From the NCBI GenBank assembly GCA_027451785.1, contig DAIDIS010000038.1, positions 1 through 36,222 on the forward strand: DNA of 36,222 nucleotides, in the 5' to 3' direction. This document shows, one piece after another, positions 15,522 to 22,986 of this stretch. The stretch is from Acidimicrobiales bacterium (lineage in GTDB: Bacteria > Actinomycetota > Acidimicrobiia > Acidimicrobiales > JAKAVM01). The notes below the pieces were generated by a model, which saw nothing but the letters and a program-made list of their open reading frames with translations, made no database searches and was not told where the DNA came from. Position 1 is the first letter of the stretch, and each line of letters opens with the position of its first letter. Position numbers and translations under genes: made by a program.

Positions 15522-16657
15522 CGATCTCTCCTGGCCATAAAGCCGGCAATCTCCCCCAGGGCCGCTCGACCCCTCGGGGTGCAATCCGTCCTCTTCAAAT
15601 CAGACAAGGCCAAATTCATATACTCGTCGGCCAGTCGATAAGCCTGTTCCTTCGCTCCGGCATCTTCGATCACACGGGCAGCTTCGCTCGCGGCCTTCGG
15701 GCCTATTGACGGCAATCCGTAGATAGAGCGCAATTTGTCTTTTGAATCTCCGGCGCCGGAAAGGACCAATGCCACGGGAAGGGAGAGCTTCCGGGAGAAA
15801 ATATCCGAATATAAAGGCTTACCGGTTACTTCGGGATCGCCCCAAATTCCCAGAACGTCGTCAATCGCCTGGAAAGCAACCCCGGCGTTCGTCCCAAAAC
15901 TCCGCAGGGCTTCACATTCGCCTTCCTCAAGCCCGGAGAGCAAAGCAGGAAGAACCGCCGCGCAACCGAAGAGCGCTCCCGTCTTTGCAGCCGCCATTTC
16001 CAGGTATGCGCTGACGTAGCCGTCGATTCCCTTGCTCGCCCAGCTGACCAATTCCGTTCCCCCGGAAAGCGATCTCAGTGCTCTCGGCGGAATCGAGTGT
16101 TGCTCGAGTGCAATGTCCTGAGCCTGGCCGGCTACCATACGGCCAACCGCACTGGTCAACTCTCCAATTGCACGTAGGCCGTAAGCTGAGTCGACCTTAG
16201 CCAACACTTCGGTTGCCAGCGATGCTAAGGCATCTCCTGCGAGAATCGCCCTTGCGGAACCGAAAACGCGCCATACAGTCGGCCTACCGTGCCGGAGATC
16301 ATCCCTGTCGATGACATCGTCATGGATCAGGGAGTAGTTGTGAACCAGCTCGATGGCTACTGACGCAGCGAGAAAGCCTGTGCAGGACATCTCGGAATTT
16401 GCGGATCGTCTTGGGGAATCCCCGGAAATCATCCCTGCCGCGGCAAGAGCAATGGTGGGCCTGAGTAGCTTACCGCCTCGCTCGGTGACAGCATTACCAT
16501 TCTTGTCAATCCATCCAAAATGGTAACCGGCAACCGTAGAGATATGAGGGCAAAGACTGAAAACTGCGCTTCTAAGTGGCGGTATTACTACCCTGGCAGT
16601 TTCTTCAAGTAAATCGGAGGCCTCGCCAGTGAAAGGGCCTGCCTCAATCGCTGTCAA
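15518..16657 (-). CDS. Trans-polyprenyl diphosphate synthase (FPP/GGPP type)
   Basis: Condenses IPP with allylic diphosphates. The first Asp-rich motif is DDVIDRDD, preceded by VHNYSLIH, with HGRPT after it; the second is DDVLGIWGD; both bind Mg-diphosphate. Further marks are ERGGKLLRP near the N-terminus and GDALASLA. Tyr at position -5 before the first motif favours a short product (FPP or GGPP), as needed to feed squalene synthesis; this is inference. TTG 16657 is the first start after an in-frame stop, and the ribosome binding site is poor. It opens the seven-gene operon, matching the position of a prenyl synthase next to hopanoid genes in Streptomyces. Confidence 0.93.
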   Translation of the reverse strand: MTAIEAGPFTGEASDLLEETARVVIPPLRSAVFSLCPHISTVAGYHFGWIDKNGNAVTERGGKLLRPTIALAAAGMISGDSPRRSANSEMSCTGFLAASVAIELVHNYSLIHDDVIDRDDLRHGRPTVWRVFGSARAILAGDALASLATEVLAKVDSAYGLRAIGELTSAVGRMVAGQAQDIALEQHSIPPRALRSLSGGTELVSWASKGIDGYVSAYLEMAAAKTGALFGCAAVLPALLSGLEEGECEALRSFGTNAGVAFQAIDDVLGIWGDPEVTGKPLYSDIFSRKLSLPVALVLSGAGDSKDKLRSIYGLPSIGPKAASEAARVIEDAGAKEQAYRLADEYMNLALSDLKRTDCTPRGRAALGEIAGFMARRDR

Positions 16658-16915
16658 TTTTCACCATTCAGCTGCCTCCCGCTGGAACAACCACGTCCCA
16701 GGCTGCGTCTCCGTCCTGTCTGAGCTACCCAAATCGCAGAAGCTGAAACCAATAGTGATGTCGCCACGGACAATGAGATACTTGGTAACGAGCTTGTATC
16801 GTCCCGTGGAGATGGGCCATGATTTACCCATATCGTTAGCCTTATCCGGCTACTCTGATGCTCCAAATGTCAGAATTGTGCTTATCGCTACATCCGCGAA
16901 TCTAGGAGAACGACA
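16658..16915. other. Divergent region between the hopanoid operon and the glycosyltransferase
   Basis: 258 bases between opposite start codons. I find no strong sigma70-like promoter in either direction. ORFs here on both strands show no family resemblance. A 15-codon frame starting at ATG 16858 ends at TAG 16903-16905, overlapping the glycosyltransferase ribosome binding site, and could be a leader, though it has no ribosome binding site itself. Confidence 0.4.
16904..16908 (+). promoter_or_regulatory. Shine-Dalgarno placing an AUC start
   Basis: AGGAG ends seven bases before ATC at 16916, an ideal spacing. It is the only good ribosome binding site upstream of the conserved N-terminus, and no ATG, GTG or TTG exists in frame there. 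Confidence 0.55.
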
Positions 16916-18016
16916 ATCTTCGACAGGGCTGTAATTCTCTCCGGTTCGATCGGTAATGGCCATGGTGCCTCTGCTGAAGCATGTCGGGAGGTCCTTTCGG
17001 CCACCGGTACAGTGGTCGAAATTGTCGACTGCATGAAACTGCTCGGAAGGCTCAACGGCCGAATTGGTACGAGGGCATTCAAGTCGTTGATGGCATTACC
17101 GCCTCTGTACGACGCTCTACATTTCTCTCACATTCGCCAAGGCACGCGACTCGCAAGGACCATGGAGGGCCAGGGGGCTTCCCGCATCGCCAAGAACCTC
17201 GCAAACCACCTGAATGACCGGACTTCCGGTCATTCAACTCTCCTTTTGAGTGTCTTCCCGTTGGGTGCGCAGGTGGTAAGCCGCTTGAATCGAAACTTAC
17301 CTGGTTCAAAGGCGATCTCGATTTGTACCGACTGGTCCTCACACTCCATGTGGGTTGCCCCAGGTATAGACCTTTACTTGGTGAACTCTGTCCTGGCGGA
17401 GTCAACGACGCTTCGCTTCGCCCCGGACGCCAAGATTCTGCGGGTGCCAATCCCTATCAGACGGCAATTTTTCAATCCCCCCTCCCGCCACGAATCCCGG
17501 CATGCTCTCGGCATTCCCGAGGATGCAAATCATGTTTTGTTGGCAACGGGCGCGTGGGCGTCGGCGAAATCCGTCCACATAGCTGAGCACCTTGCCCAAG
17601 AGGGATTCGTGGTTTCTGTCCTTACAGGGATGAACCGATCTTTGTTGGTTGCATTGGAAAAGCTTTCGGCGAACTTGAAAATGTCGTCTGGCGAGATTCG
17701 ACCGTATCCCTTTATCGACAACGTCGAGGTTCAACTGGCTTCTTGCGACTTGGTCATCACTACTCCCGGAATCGTCTCTTCCGAGGCGAGGGCTGTGGGT
17801 CGTAGGCAACTGATCCTGGACATAGTTCCCGGTCATGGAAGAGAGAATGTGATTGCCGAACTCCTCCAAGGCGGTACCCTCGTCAGCGGTCCGGATCCTC
17901 AATCGGCAACGGCTCTGACGAAACGGATAATTCAGTCCATGGCCGAGCCGCAACCGTGCAAAGCCCACGATTGGGAAGTCGGGTTCTTGAACGCCATCGA
18001 GAGCGTTCAGCAGTAG
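16916..18016 (+). CDS. MGDG-synthase-like glycosyltransferase (GT28 fold), probable ATC start
   Basis: Glycosyltransferase resembling monogalactosyldiacylglycerol synthase and processive diacylglycerol glucosyltransferases, which glycosylate membrane lipids. The N-terminal acceptor-binding motif ILSGSIGNGHGASAEA (GxGHxxAA-type) is encoded upstream of the first ordinary start (GTG 17012), followed by VVEIVDCMKLL. The C-terminal nucleotide-sugar domain includes LLATGAWA, CDLVITTPGIVSSEA and the glycine-rich ILDIVPGHGRENV. In frame between the stop at 16856 and 17012 there is no ATG, GTG or TTG; ATC at 16916 with AGGAG seven bases upstream fits best. A start at GTG 17012 would delete the conserved motif. 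It is divergent from the hopanoid operon, so a hopanoid or glycerolipid acceptor is plausible. Confidence 0.82.
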   Translation: MFDRAVILSGSIGNGHGASAEACREVLSATGTVVEIVDCMKLLGRLNGRIGTRAFKSLMALPPLYDALHFSHIRQGTRLARTMEGQGASRIAKNLANHLNDRTSGHSTLLLSVFPLGAQVVSRLNRNLPGSKAISICTDWSSHSMWVAPGIDLYLVNSVLAESTTLRFAPDAKILRVPIPIRRQFFNPPSRHESRHALGIPEDANHVLLATGAWASAKSVHIAEHLAQEGFVVSVLTGMNRSLLVALEKLSANLKMSSGEIRPYPFIDNVEVQLASCDLVITTPGIVSSEARAVGRRQLILDIVPGHGRENVIAELLQGGTLVSGPDPQSATALTKRIIQSMAEPQPCKAHDWEVGFLNAIESVQQ

Positions 18017-18033
18017 ACAGCGGAAGCAACCGG

Positions 18034-18921
18034 CTAGGAGGCTTGAGCTTGTTGTCGGCCATGCTTACTTTCCGGCCGTTGACCGATGGTCATGGCAATT
18101 ACGCAAACTACGATGCCCGCCAGAAGCACTCCGGAAACCGGTGCGTCACCCATGCCGAGCGCACCCAAGCTCTTCGGCTTACCGAACCAATCAGCGAACG
18201 AAGCCCCCAGCGGGCGGGTAATTACATACGCTGCCCAGAAGGCCAGTACCGGATTCAGCCCGCCTTTCCAATATCCCGCGGCCGGAATGGCTATGGCCCC
18301 GACAAAAAATATCCCCGAGACCAGGTACCCCAAACCCAGGGTGGCCGCAGTCAAGTCTCCGGTTGCGGTCCCAAGAGCGAAAGTGGAAATCACGCTGGCC
18401 CAATAGAAAAGCTCCCTCCTCCTGTTATGTATCGAATGGATTGAGAGTGTGCCTTCCGACTTGTGCCATGCGATAAATACAACCGCCAAAGTTACGGCAA
18501 AAGCACCAGAGGACACCGCATATGGAATCTTCAGCTGTATGTGGATTGCGTCGGCGACCATCGTCCCGAATATCCCGACCATTACAACGCCGCTCCAATA
18601 AGCCCAGGGGACGAACCGATCCAGCGAAAGCTGAACAAGCAACGCCCCCGAGAAGGCAACTGCACCAATTGCGACGGCTATATATGGGTCCAATGCGTGC
18701 ACCATATAGTCGGAGGCCGACTCACCTGCGGCTGTCGTCAGTATCTTTGCTATCCAAAACATTGCCGTGACTTCAGGTACCTTTACTCCCACCTGTTTTG
18801 ATAGAAAGTTCTTTTTGGAGAGCCTTACGCCAGAAACGTTGGAACCGGTTTCACTCCCAAGGGATACTCCAAGGCCACTCGCTTGAATAGACTTATCGTG
18901 CGCAGCTTCCTCACGAGACAT
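18034..18921 (-). CDS. COG4705-type multi-pass membrane protein (DUF347-like repeats)
   Basis: Membrane protein with eight predicted helices. The opening KVPEVTAMFWIAKILTT followed by AGESASDYM, and the later PLGASFADWFGKP, are the paired repeats characteristic of this conserved but uncharacterised family. An unconserved cytoplasmic N-terminus of about 45 residues precedes the first helix, and the C-terminus is short and polar. The ATG at 18921 is preferred; the TTG at 18939 is the alternative. The plausible promoter TTCCAA-17-TATACA lies eight bases upstream, giving an almost leaderless mRNA. It converges with the glycosyltransferase (17 bases between stops). No transport substrate can be named. 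Confidence 0.78.
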   Translation of the reverse strand: MSREEAAHDKSIQASGLGVSLGSETGSNVSGVRLSKKNFLSKQVGVKVPEVTAMFWIAKILTTAAGESASDYMVHALDPYIAVAIGAVAFSGALLVQLSLDRFVPWAYWSGVVMVGIFGTMVADAIHIQLKIPYAVSSGAFAVTLAVVFIAWHKSEGTLSIHSIHNRRRELFYWASVISTFALGTATGDLTAATLGLGYLVSGIFFVGAIAIPAAGYWKGGLNPVLAFWAAYVITRPLGASFADWFGKPKSLGALGMGDAPVSGVLLAGIVVCVIAMTIGQRPESKHGRQQAQAS

Positions 18922-18929
18922 GAACGCAA

Positions 18930-18958
18930 TGTATATCAACTGCGGTGCTTCGTTGGAA
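18930..18958 (-). promoter_or_regulatory. Candidate promoter of the COG4705-type gene
   Basis: On the minus strand TTCCAA (18958-18953) and TATACA (18935-18930) are 17 bases apart; the -10 ends eight bases before the ATG at 18921, which has no Shine-Dalgarno. Confidence 0.5.
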
Positions 18959-19064
18959 TCACGACAAACCCCTCAAAGCCCACAGAGCAACAAGGAGGAA
19001 TTTCTACAGATCACTTGGTGCTGGGTCGAAGTTACAACTCATTCCCTATTCAACAAGGAGCCAA

Positions 19065-19817
19065 ATGAACGCGGACGTAAAGGGCACCACGCTTCCCGTC
19101 CTGGAAATGCAACTGGACAGCGGCGAGGAGATCATTTCAACCCACGGAGAACTCTCCTGGATGACTGCAAACATAGAGATGTCCCAGACCACCTCTGGGG
19201 GCGGAAAAGGATTCATGGCGGGCCTGAAGCGGATGGCGGGTGGCGGTGGGCTGTTCCTTACGCGCTATAAGTGCGCTTCCGGACGGGGATCCGTCTCGTT
19301 CGCCGCCAAGATGCCCGGGAGAATTTTCCCTTTGGAGATCTCGGCTTCGGGCGGCTACCTGGTCCACCGGCATGGCTGGGTTTGCGGAACCTCCGGAATC
19401 ACCCCGACCGTAGGGCTGCAGCAGAGCTTCAAGGGCGGCCTTTGGGGTGGTGATGGGTTCATACTTCAAAAGCTCGAAGGACAGGGTACCGCCTGGGTCG
19501 AGCTATCCGGTGAGGTCTTCACCTACGAACTGGCCGCTGGCCAAAGCCTCCTCGTTCACCCTGGGCATGTTGGAGTATTCCAAGACTCCGTTTCATTCCA
19601 GATCACTCGGGTACCGGGTATCGCAAATAAGGTCTTCGGAGCGGACGGCTTCCATTTAGTCGCGCTCACGGGTCCAGGCAATGTCTGGCTCCAGAGCATG
19701 CCATTGCCCATTTTGGCCCACTCAATTGAGCCCTACCTGCCACAATCGGCTGGCGACTCAGCCGTCAGCGGCGGGATCGGCGGCCTGATCGGCAGCGCCA
19801 TGAGTAGAAGCGTTTAG
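19065..19817 (+). CDS. AIM24-family protein
   Basis: Protein of the AIM24 (PF01987) family, a beta-rich trilobed fold of unknown molecular function, common in actinobacteria. Marks are GELSWMTANIEM, the glycine-rich KRMAGGGGLFLTRY, PGRIFPLEIS, the repeated hydrophobic strands GGDGFILQKLEGQGTAW, and VHPGHVGVFQDSV. AAGGAG sits four bases before the ATG at 19065; the longer frame beginning at 18945 is antisense to the neighbour and lacks family content. The glycine-rich C-terminus (GGIGGLIGSAM) may contact the membrane. A second copy of CAACAAGGAG lies 63 bases upstream. Confidence 0.9.
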   Translation: MNADVKGTTLPVLEMQLDSGEEIISTHGELSWMTANIEMSQTTSGGGKGFMAGLKRMAGGGGLFLTRYKCASGRGSVSFAAKMPGRIFPLEISASGGYLVHRHGWVCGTSGITPTVGLQQSFKGGLWGGDGFILQKLEGQGTAWVELSGEVFTYELAAGQSLLVHPGHVGVFQDSVSFQITRVPGIANKVFGADGFHLVALTGPGNVWLQSMPLPILAHSIEPYLPQSAGDSAVSGGIGGLIGSAMSRSV

Positions 19818-19835
19818 CGTTTTCTTATGCGTCTG

Positions 19836-19918
19836 GCCTAGCCAGCCCATTCAATACTCGACACGCCTAGGCAGCCCAAAAGACAGCCGGATCATCCGCA
19901 ACCTGCCTAGGCGGTCCA
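19836..19918. repeat. Three related 14-base motifs between convergent genes
   Basis: GCCTAGCCAGCCCA (19836-19849), GCCTAGGCAGCCCA (19865-19878) and GCCTAGGCGGTCCA (19905-19918) recur in the gap after the AIM24 gene. The last one contains the stop codon of the next gene on the minus strand. Two contain the palindrome GCCTAGGC. Function unknown. Confidence 0.6.
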
Positions 19919-20710
19919 ACTCCTCGGCACCTGGGAGTTCTCGGGACTGGTGGAGACCTTGTGACCACCGACCAGTTCGAAAACCAATGACCCCATGCCC
20001 ACCAGAATCGCCCCTACAAACATTTCCTCCCCAACCCGCACCACGGGATGACCCCCGGCAACTATGTAACTGAGGTTCTGCAATACCGAACCGTGGAGGA
20101 AGCTCTTCAATATCTTGGGCAAGGCCCAGTTGAACCCCAGAATTATCAAGCCAATCAGTACAAGGGACACCGTAACTTTGCGAATGGTGCGAAGCCGAAA
20201 CGGGCTAAGAATCAAGGCGGCGATGCCAAGTGCAATGGCGGCCCACAGTGCTTGACCTGACCATTTTTTGAGTATTTTGGAAGTCTGGGCTAAGGAATGC
20301 TCCCCCGCATTGACTAAAACACCTTGGGTATTGAGCAGAGTCCCGAGAGGCTGGTCCAACTTCGTTAGCTGCCGACTCAGCTCCTTTGACCCCGAAACCG
20401 GCGAGGTGGCAAGCCCCTGGGAAACCCGAGGATCGGACAGAACCTGGTTTATCTCCGACTCCCATTGCGAAACTTGGCCTCCCCCGAGCCCGGCGGCTGT
20501 ACCGGCGGCTGTACCGGCGGCCCCAGTATCCAGACTATGAGTGAGCTGCCCAATTATCTGGCTTGCCGCACTGGTCTTTGCCTGTGCCGACAAGGTGCCT
20601 GCGACTCTGACGGTGAGCAACGACGCCCACCAAGTCCCAACCGACACTAAGACGAGAGCTACGGCAATTCCAGCCAATACTCCACTGATGCCTTGCCTTG
20701 CCATCTTCAC
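19907..20710 (-). CDS. Membrane protein of unknown function
   Basis: I do not recognise the family. One N-terminal helix (about residues 10-34) is followed by an extracytoplasmic region of roughly 115 residues that is Gln/Ser/Thr/Ala-rich and contains the small repeat GTAAGTAAG. Three hydrophobic segments follow (about 152-170, 180-199, 228-246), with the basic loop FRLRTIRK between the first two, and the tail is polar. This layout resembles sensor-like or cell-wall-facing proteins but no catalytic motif is visible. GTG at 20710 and ATG at 20704 are both possible starts. A promoter TTGATT-17-CAATCT ends five bases before the GTG, suggesting a leaderless mRNA. Confidence 0.75.
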   Translation of the reverse strand: MKMARQGISGVLAGIAVALVLVSVGTWWASLLTVRVAGTLSAQAKTSAASQIIGQLTHSLDTGAAGTAAGTAAGLGGGQVSQWESEINQVLSDPRVSQGLATSPVSGSKELSRQLTKLDQPLGTLLNTQGVLVNAGEHSLAQTSKILKKWSGQALWAAIALGIAALILSPFRLRTIRKVTVSLVLIGLIILGFNWALPKILKSFLHGSVLQNLSYIVAGGHPVVRVGEEMFVGAILVGMGSLVFELVGGHKVSTSPENSQVPRSWTA

Positions 20711-20715
20711 GGTTT

Positions 20716-20744
20716 AGATTGTCGCGCCGCACCAACGGAATCAA
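20716..20744 (-). promoter_or_regulatory. Candidate promoter of the unknown membrane protein gene
   Basis: On the minus strand TTGATT (20744-20739) and CAATCT (20721-20716) are 17 bases apart. The -10 ends five bases before the GTG at 20710, again with no Shine-Dalgarno. Confidence 0.45.
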
Positions 20745-20839
20745 GGGGATATCTTTAGCCCGTTTGAACTGACTCATGCTCAAAACCCCTGCTAAACATT
20801 GGATTTCAATCGCCGGTGTTACCCAAGGTATTTACCCCA

Positions 20840-20868
20840 TTGACCAGTAAGGAATATGCTGGTAGATT
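20840..20868 (+). promoter_or_regulatory. Sigma70-like promoter of the secreted lipase gene
   Basis: TTGACC (20840-20845) and TAGATT (20863-20868) are exactly 17 bases apart. The predicted transcript starts near 20875 and has a leader of about 110 bases before the lipase ATG. The -10 lies in the spacer of an inverted repeat. Confidence 0.7.
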
Positions 20869-20876
20869 GCATATTC
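20852..20876. promoter_or_regulatory. Inverted repeat straddling the lipase -10 (probable operator)
   Basis: Perfect 8-base arms GAATATGC (20852-20859) and GCATATTC (20869-20876) enclose nine bases that include the -10 hexamer. A dimeric protein bound here would cover the core promoter, as expected for repression. No candidate regulator gene is adjacent. Confidence 0.65.
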
Positions 20877-20986
20877 AACGGGCTGGGTAGGCCGAAGTCT
20901 CAAGGGGGGCATCTCATCCGAGTCATCCCTCTTTTCAAGACATAGCAACTTAATAAATTGCAATTGCCAATTAGAGGAAAGGCTGG

Positions 20987-22828
20987 ATGAGAAACAACCG
21001 TAGGTTCCTGAGCAAAGCAGTACTCTCGGTAACAGCACTTACGACAATAGGTGCCGCGGCACCAGTCGCGAGCGTGATTACCGAAGCACCGGCACATGCC
21101 TCCACGATCACTCCTGTAGTCGGACCTTCGGGATTGGCGTTTTACACTCCCCCTTCGACACTTCCAACCGGTAACCCCGGATCTCTGATCCAGTACGCAC
21201 CGATAACGTTGAATTTGGGATCAACGGCGCCCGCAAACTCGGCAAACGTCATCATGTACCTCTCCACCGACCAGTCGGGCAACCCCGACGTAGTTACAGG
21301 AACCGTCATCCTTCCGACGGCACCTTGGACCGGGTCCGGCCCTCGTCCAGTCGTCGACTATGCATTCGGAACTCAAGGAATGGCTCAGAATTGCGCTCCC
21401 TCCATGCAGATGGTGGCAGGAACCGAATATGACGCAGCCGGTGTAATCGGCGCCCTCCAGAAGGGCTATGCAGTTGTAGCAACGGATTACGTCGGCTACA
21501 CAACAGGTGGCTCTCCCACCTACATCATTGGCCAGTCGGAAGGTCACGCGGTTCTGGACGCTGTGCGTGCAGCAGTGCAAATTCCGAATGTCGGGATCAC
21601 ACTTTCGAACCCGGTCATAACCTGGGGCTTTTCCCAAGGAGGCGGAGCGAGCACATGGGCTGCCGTTCTTCAGCCGACCTATGCACCTGACGTAAACCTC
21701 GTTGGAGCGGCTGCCGGTGGAGTTCCGGCAAACTTGGGCGCTGTCGCTTCCTTCTCAAGCGGAAGCGTTGACTCAGCCTTTGTCATGTACGCGCTGATGG
21801 GATTCGTGGGGGCATACCCGAGCGTCATCAGCGAGTCCGGTCTCTTCAACGCCCAAGGCCTTGCAATGGTCAAGCAATTGTCCACAGACGGCATCTGTAC
21901 GATCAACGTTCTGTCCGCCCCCTTCACCAACGTCAATGTGAACAACATGATCAACATTCCGCTCAGCACGCTCACCAGCACGGCCGTTGCGGAACAGAGC
22001 AACCTCGGCTCCACACCGGTGAAGGTTCCCTACTTCCAATACACGGGTTCGCAGGACCAGATGGTACCGGTCACTCAACAGTTCGCCCTGAAGCAGCAGT
22101 TCTGCTCGGAGGGGGTCACTGACGATTACCACCTTTACGACTCTGACCACCTGTTGACCGACCTTGCCGCGACAACTGACGTATTGAACTGGATGCAGAC
22201 GATCCTTTCGGGTGGTCCCGCTCCGAGCACGTGCAACCTGACATCGCCCTTGCCATCTTCAGCAAGAACCACCCCGATGGACGGCGACTTGCTCGTGCCG
22301 CTAAACAACTGGCAGCTAAAGGGCGGCTTCACGATCGCCAAGAGGAATACTCCAATCACATTCCCTGCGTCATCCTCGCTGACCGGTTCTGCAGACCTGA
22401 CGAGCCAGCAGTTCACCGGAACTGCGACAATCCCGCCGATTACCCAAACCGTGAAGCTGTTCGGGCTGCCGTTTACCATAGGTCTCAAGATCACTCCGAA
22501 TCCGCTGACCGGAACGGTAAGCCTTTCGCCGAACAGCACACTCGCCATGAACATCAACACAACGGCCACCACCGAGTTGACTTCGCTGGCCATTGGGCCG
22601 TTCAAGTTCCCGCTATCCTGCTCGACCACTCAACCGGTTTCGCTTAACTTCTCGGTAAATGAGCCTGCAGAGAGCTTGGCAGACAGCATCTTCAGCGGCA
22701 GTGGCACAACCACACTTCCGCCGTTCGGTGGTTGCGGTTTTCTCGGGTCGTTTATCAACTCCCTGTTTACCGGACCGAACAATCCGTTCACCATCACCGT
22801 TCAGCCGCCACCCGCTGTGGCCTACTAA
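20987..22828 (+). CDS. Secreted lipase/esterase (LIP family) with extra C-terminal beta domain
   Basis: Exported alpha/beta-hydrolase of the secretory lipase type. The signal peptide has basic residues (RNNRR), a hydrophobic core and cleavage after AHA at about residue 38. The nucleophile elbow is GFSQGG with Ser216; acid Asp357 sits in GSQDQMV; His388 in SDHLL completes the triad. The catalytic domain ends near residue 410. The remaining 200 residues are Thr/Ser/Pro/Gly-rich and beta-like, with segments such as GSADLTSQQFTGTA and KLFGLPFTIGL, and are not part of canonical lipases. GAGGAAAGG lies just upstream of the ATG. It probably hydrolyses external lipids or esters and complements the WS/DGAT storage gene. 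Confidence 0.92.
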   Translation: MRNNRRFLSKAVLSVTALTTIGAAAPVASVITEAPAHASTITPVVGPSGLAFYTPPSTLPTGNPGSLIQYAPITLNLGSTAPANSANVIMYLSTDQSGNPDVVTGTVILPTAPWTGSGPRPVVDYAFGTQGMAQNCAPSMQMVAGTEYDAAGVIGALQKGYAVVATDYVGYTTGGSPTYIIGQSEGHAVLDAVRAAVQIPNVGITLSNPVITWGFSQGGGASTWAAVLQPTYAPDVNLVGAAAGGVPANLGAVASFSSGSVDSAFVMYALMGFVGAYPSVISESGLFNAQGLAMVKQLSTDGICTINVLSAPFTNVNVNNMINIPLSTLTSTAVAEQSNLGSTPVKVPYFQYTGSQDQMVPVTQQFALKQQFCSEGVTDDYHLYDSDHLLTDLAATTDVLNWMQTILSGGPAPSTCNLTSPLPSSARTTPMDGDLLVPLNNWQLKGGFTIAKRNTPITFPASSSLTGSADLTSQQFTGTATIPPITQTVKLFGLPFTIGLKITPNPLTGTVSLSPNSTLAMNINTTATTELTSLAIGPFKFPLSCSTTQPVSLNFSVNEPAESLADSIFSGSGTTTLPPFGGCGFLGSFINSLFTGPNNPFTITVQPPPAVAY

Positions 22829-22838
22829 ATAAGCCGAA

Positions 22839-22871
22839 TTCGAGCCTCCAGTGAACTTCTGGGGGCTCGAA
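22839..22871 (+). terminator. Hairpin after the lipase gene
   Basis: Thirteen-base arms (22839-22851 and 22859-22871) pair with a single G-U around a 7-base loop, ten bases after the lipase stop. There is no T-tract, so it may act as a factor-assisted terminator or an mRNA end-protection structure. Confidence 0.65.
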
Positions 22872-22894
22872 GAATTACGGCATGAACCTCAATC

Positions 22895-22939
22895 CACCCC
22901 CGGCCTGTTGCTTTTTTGCGCTGCAGCTGTCCGGGGGTG
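22895..22939. terminator. Second inverted repeat in the convergent gap
   Basis: CACCCCCGG (22895-22903) and CCGGGGGTG (22931-22939) are perfect 9-base arms with a 27-base loop that contains six T. It lies between the ends of the lipase and kinase genes and could stop transcription from either side. Confidence 0.5.
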
Positions 22940-22986
22940 AGGCGCATCTAGGCGACCAATGAGGACGCTGTTTATCCGGCGGAGCA

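Noticed and set aside
20490..20520. GTAAGTAAG repeat in the unknown membrane protein as a possible phase-variation tract
   Set aside because: Only two 12-base in-frame units, so slippage would not alter the frame; ordinary low-complexity coding sequence.
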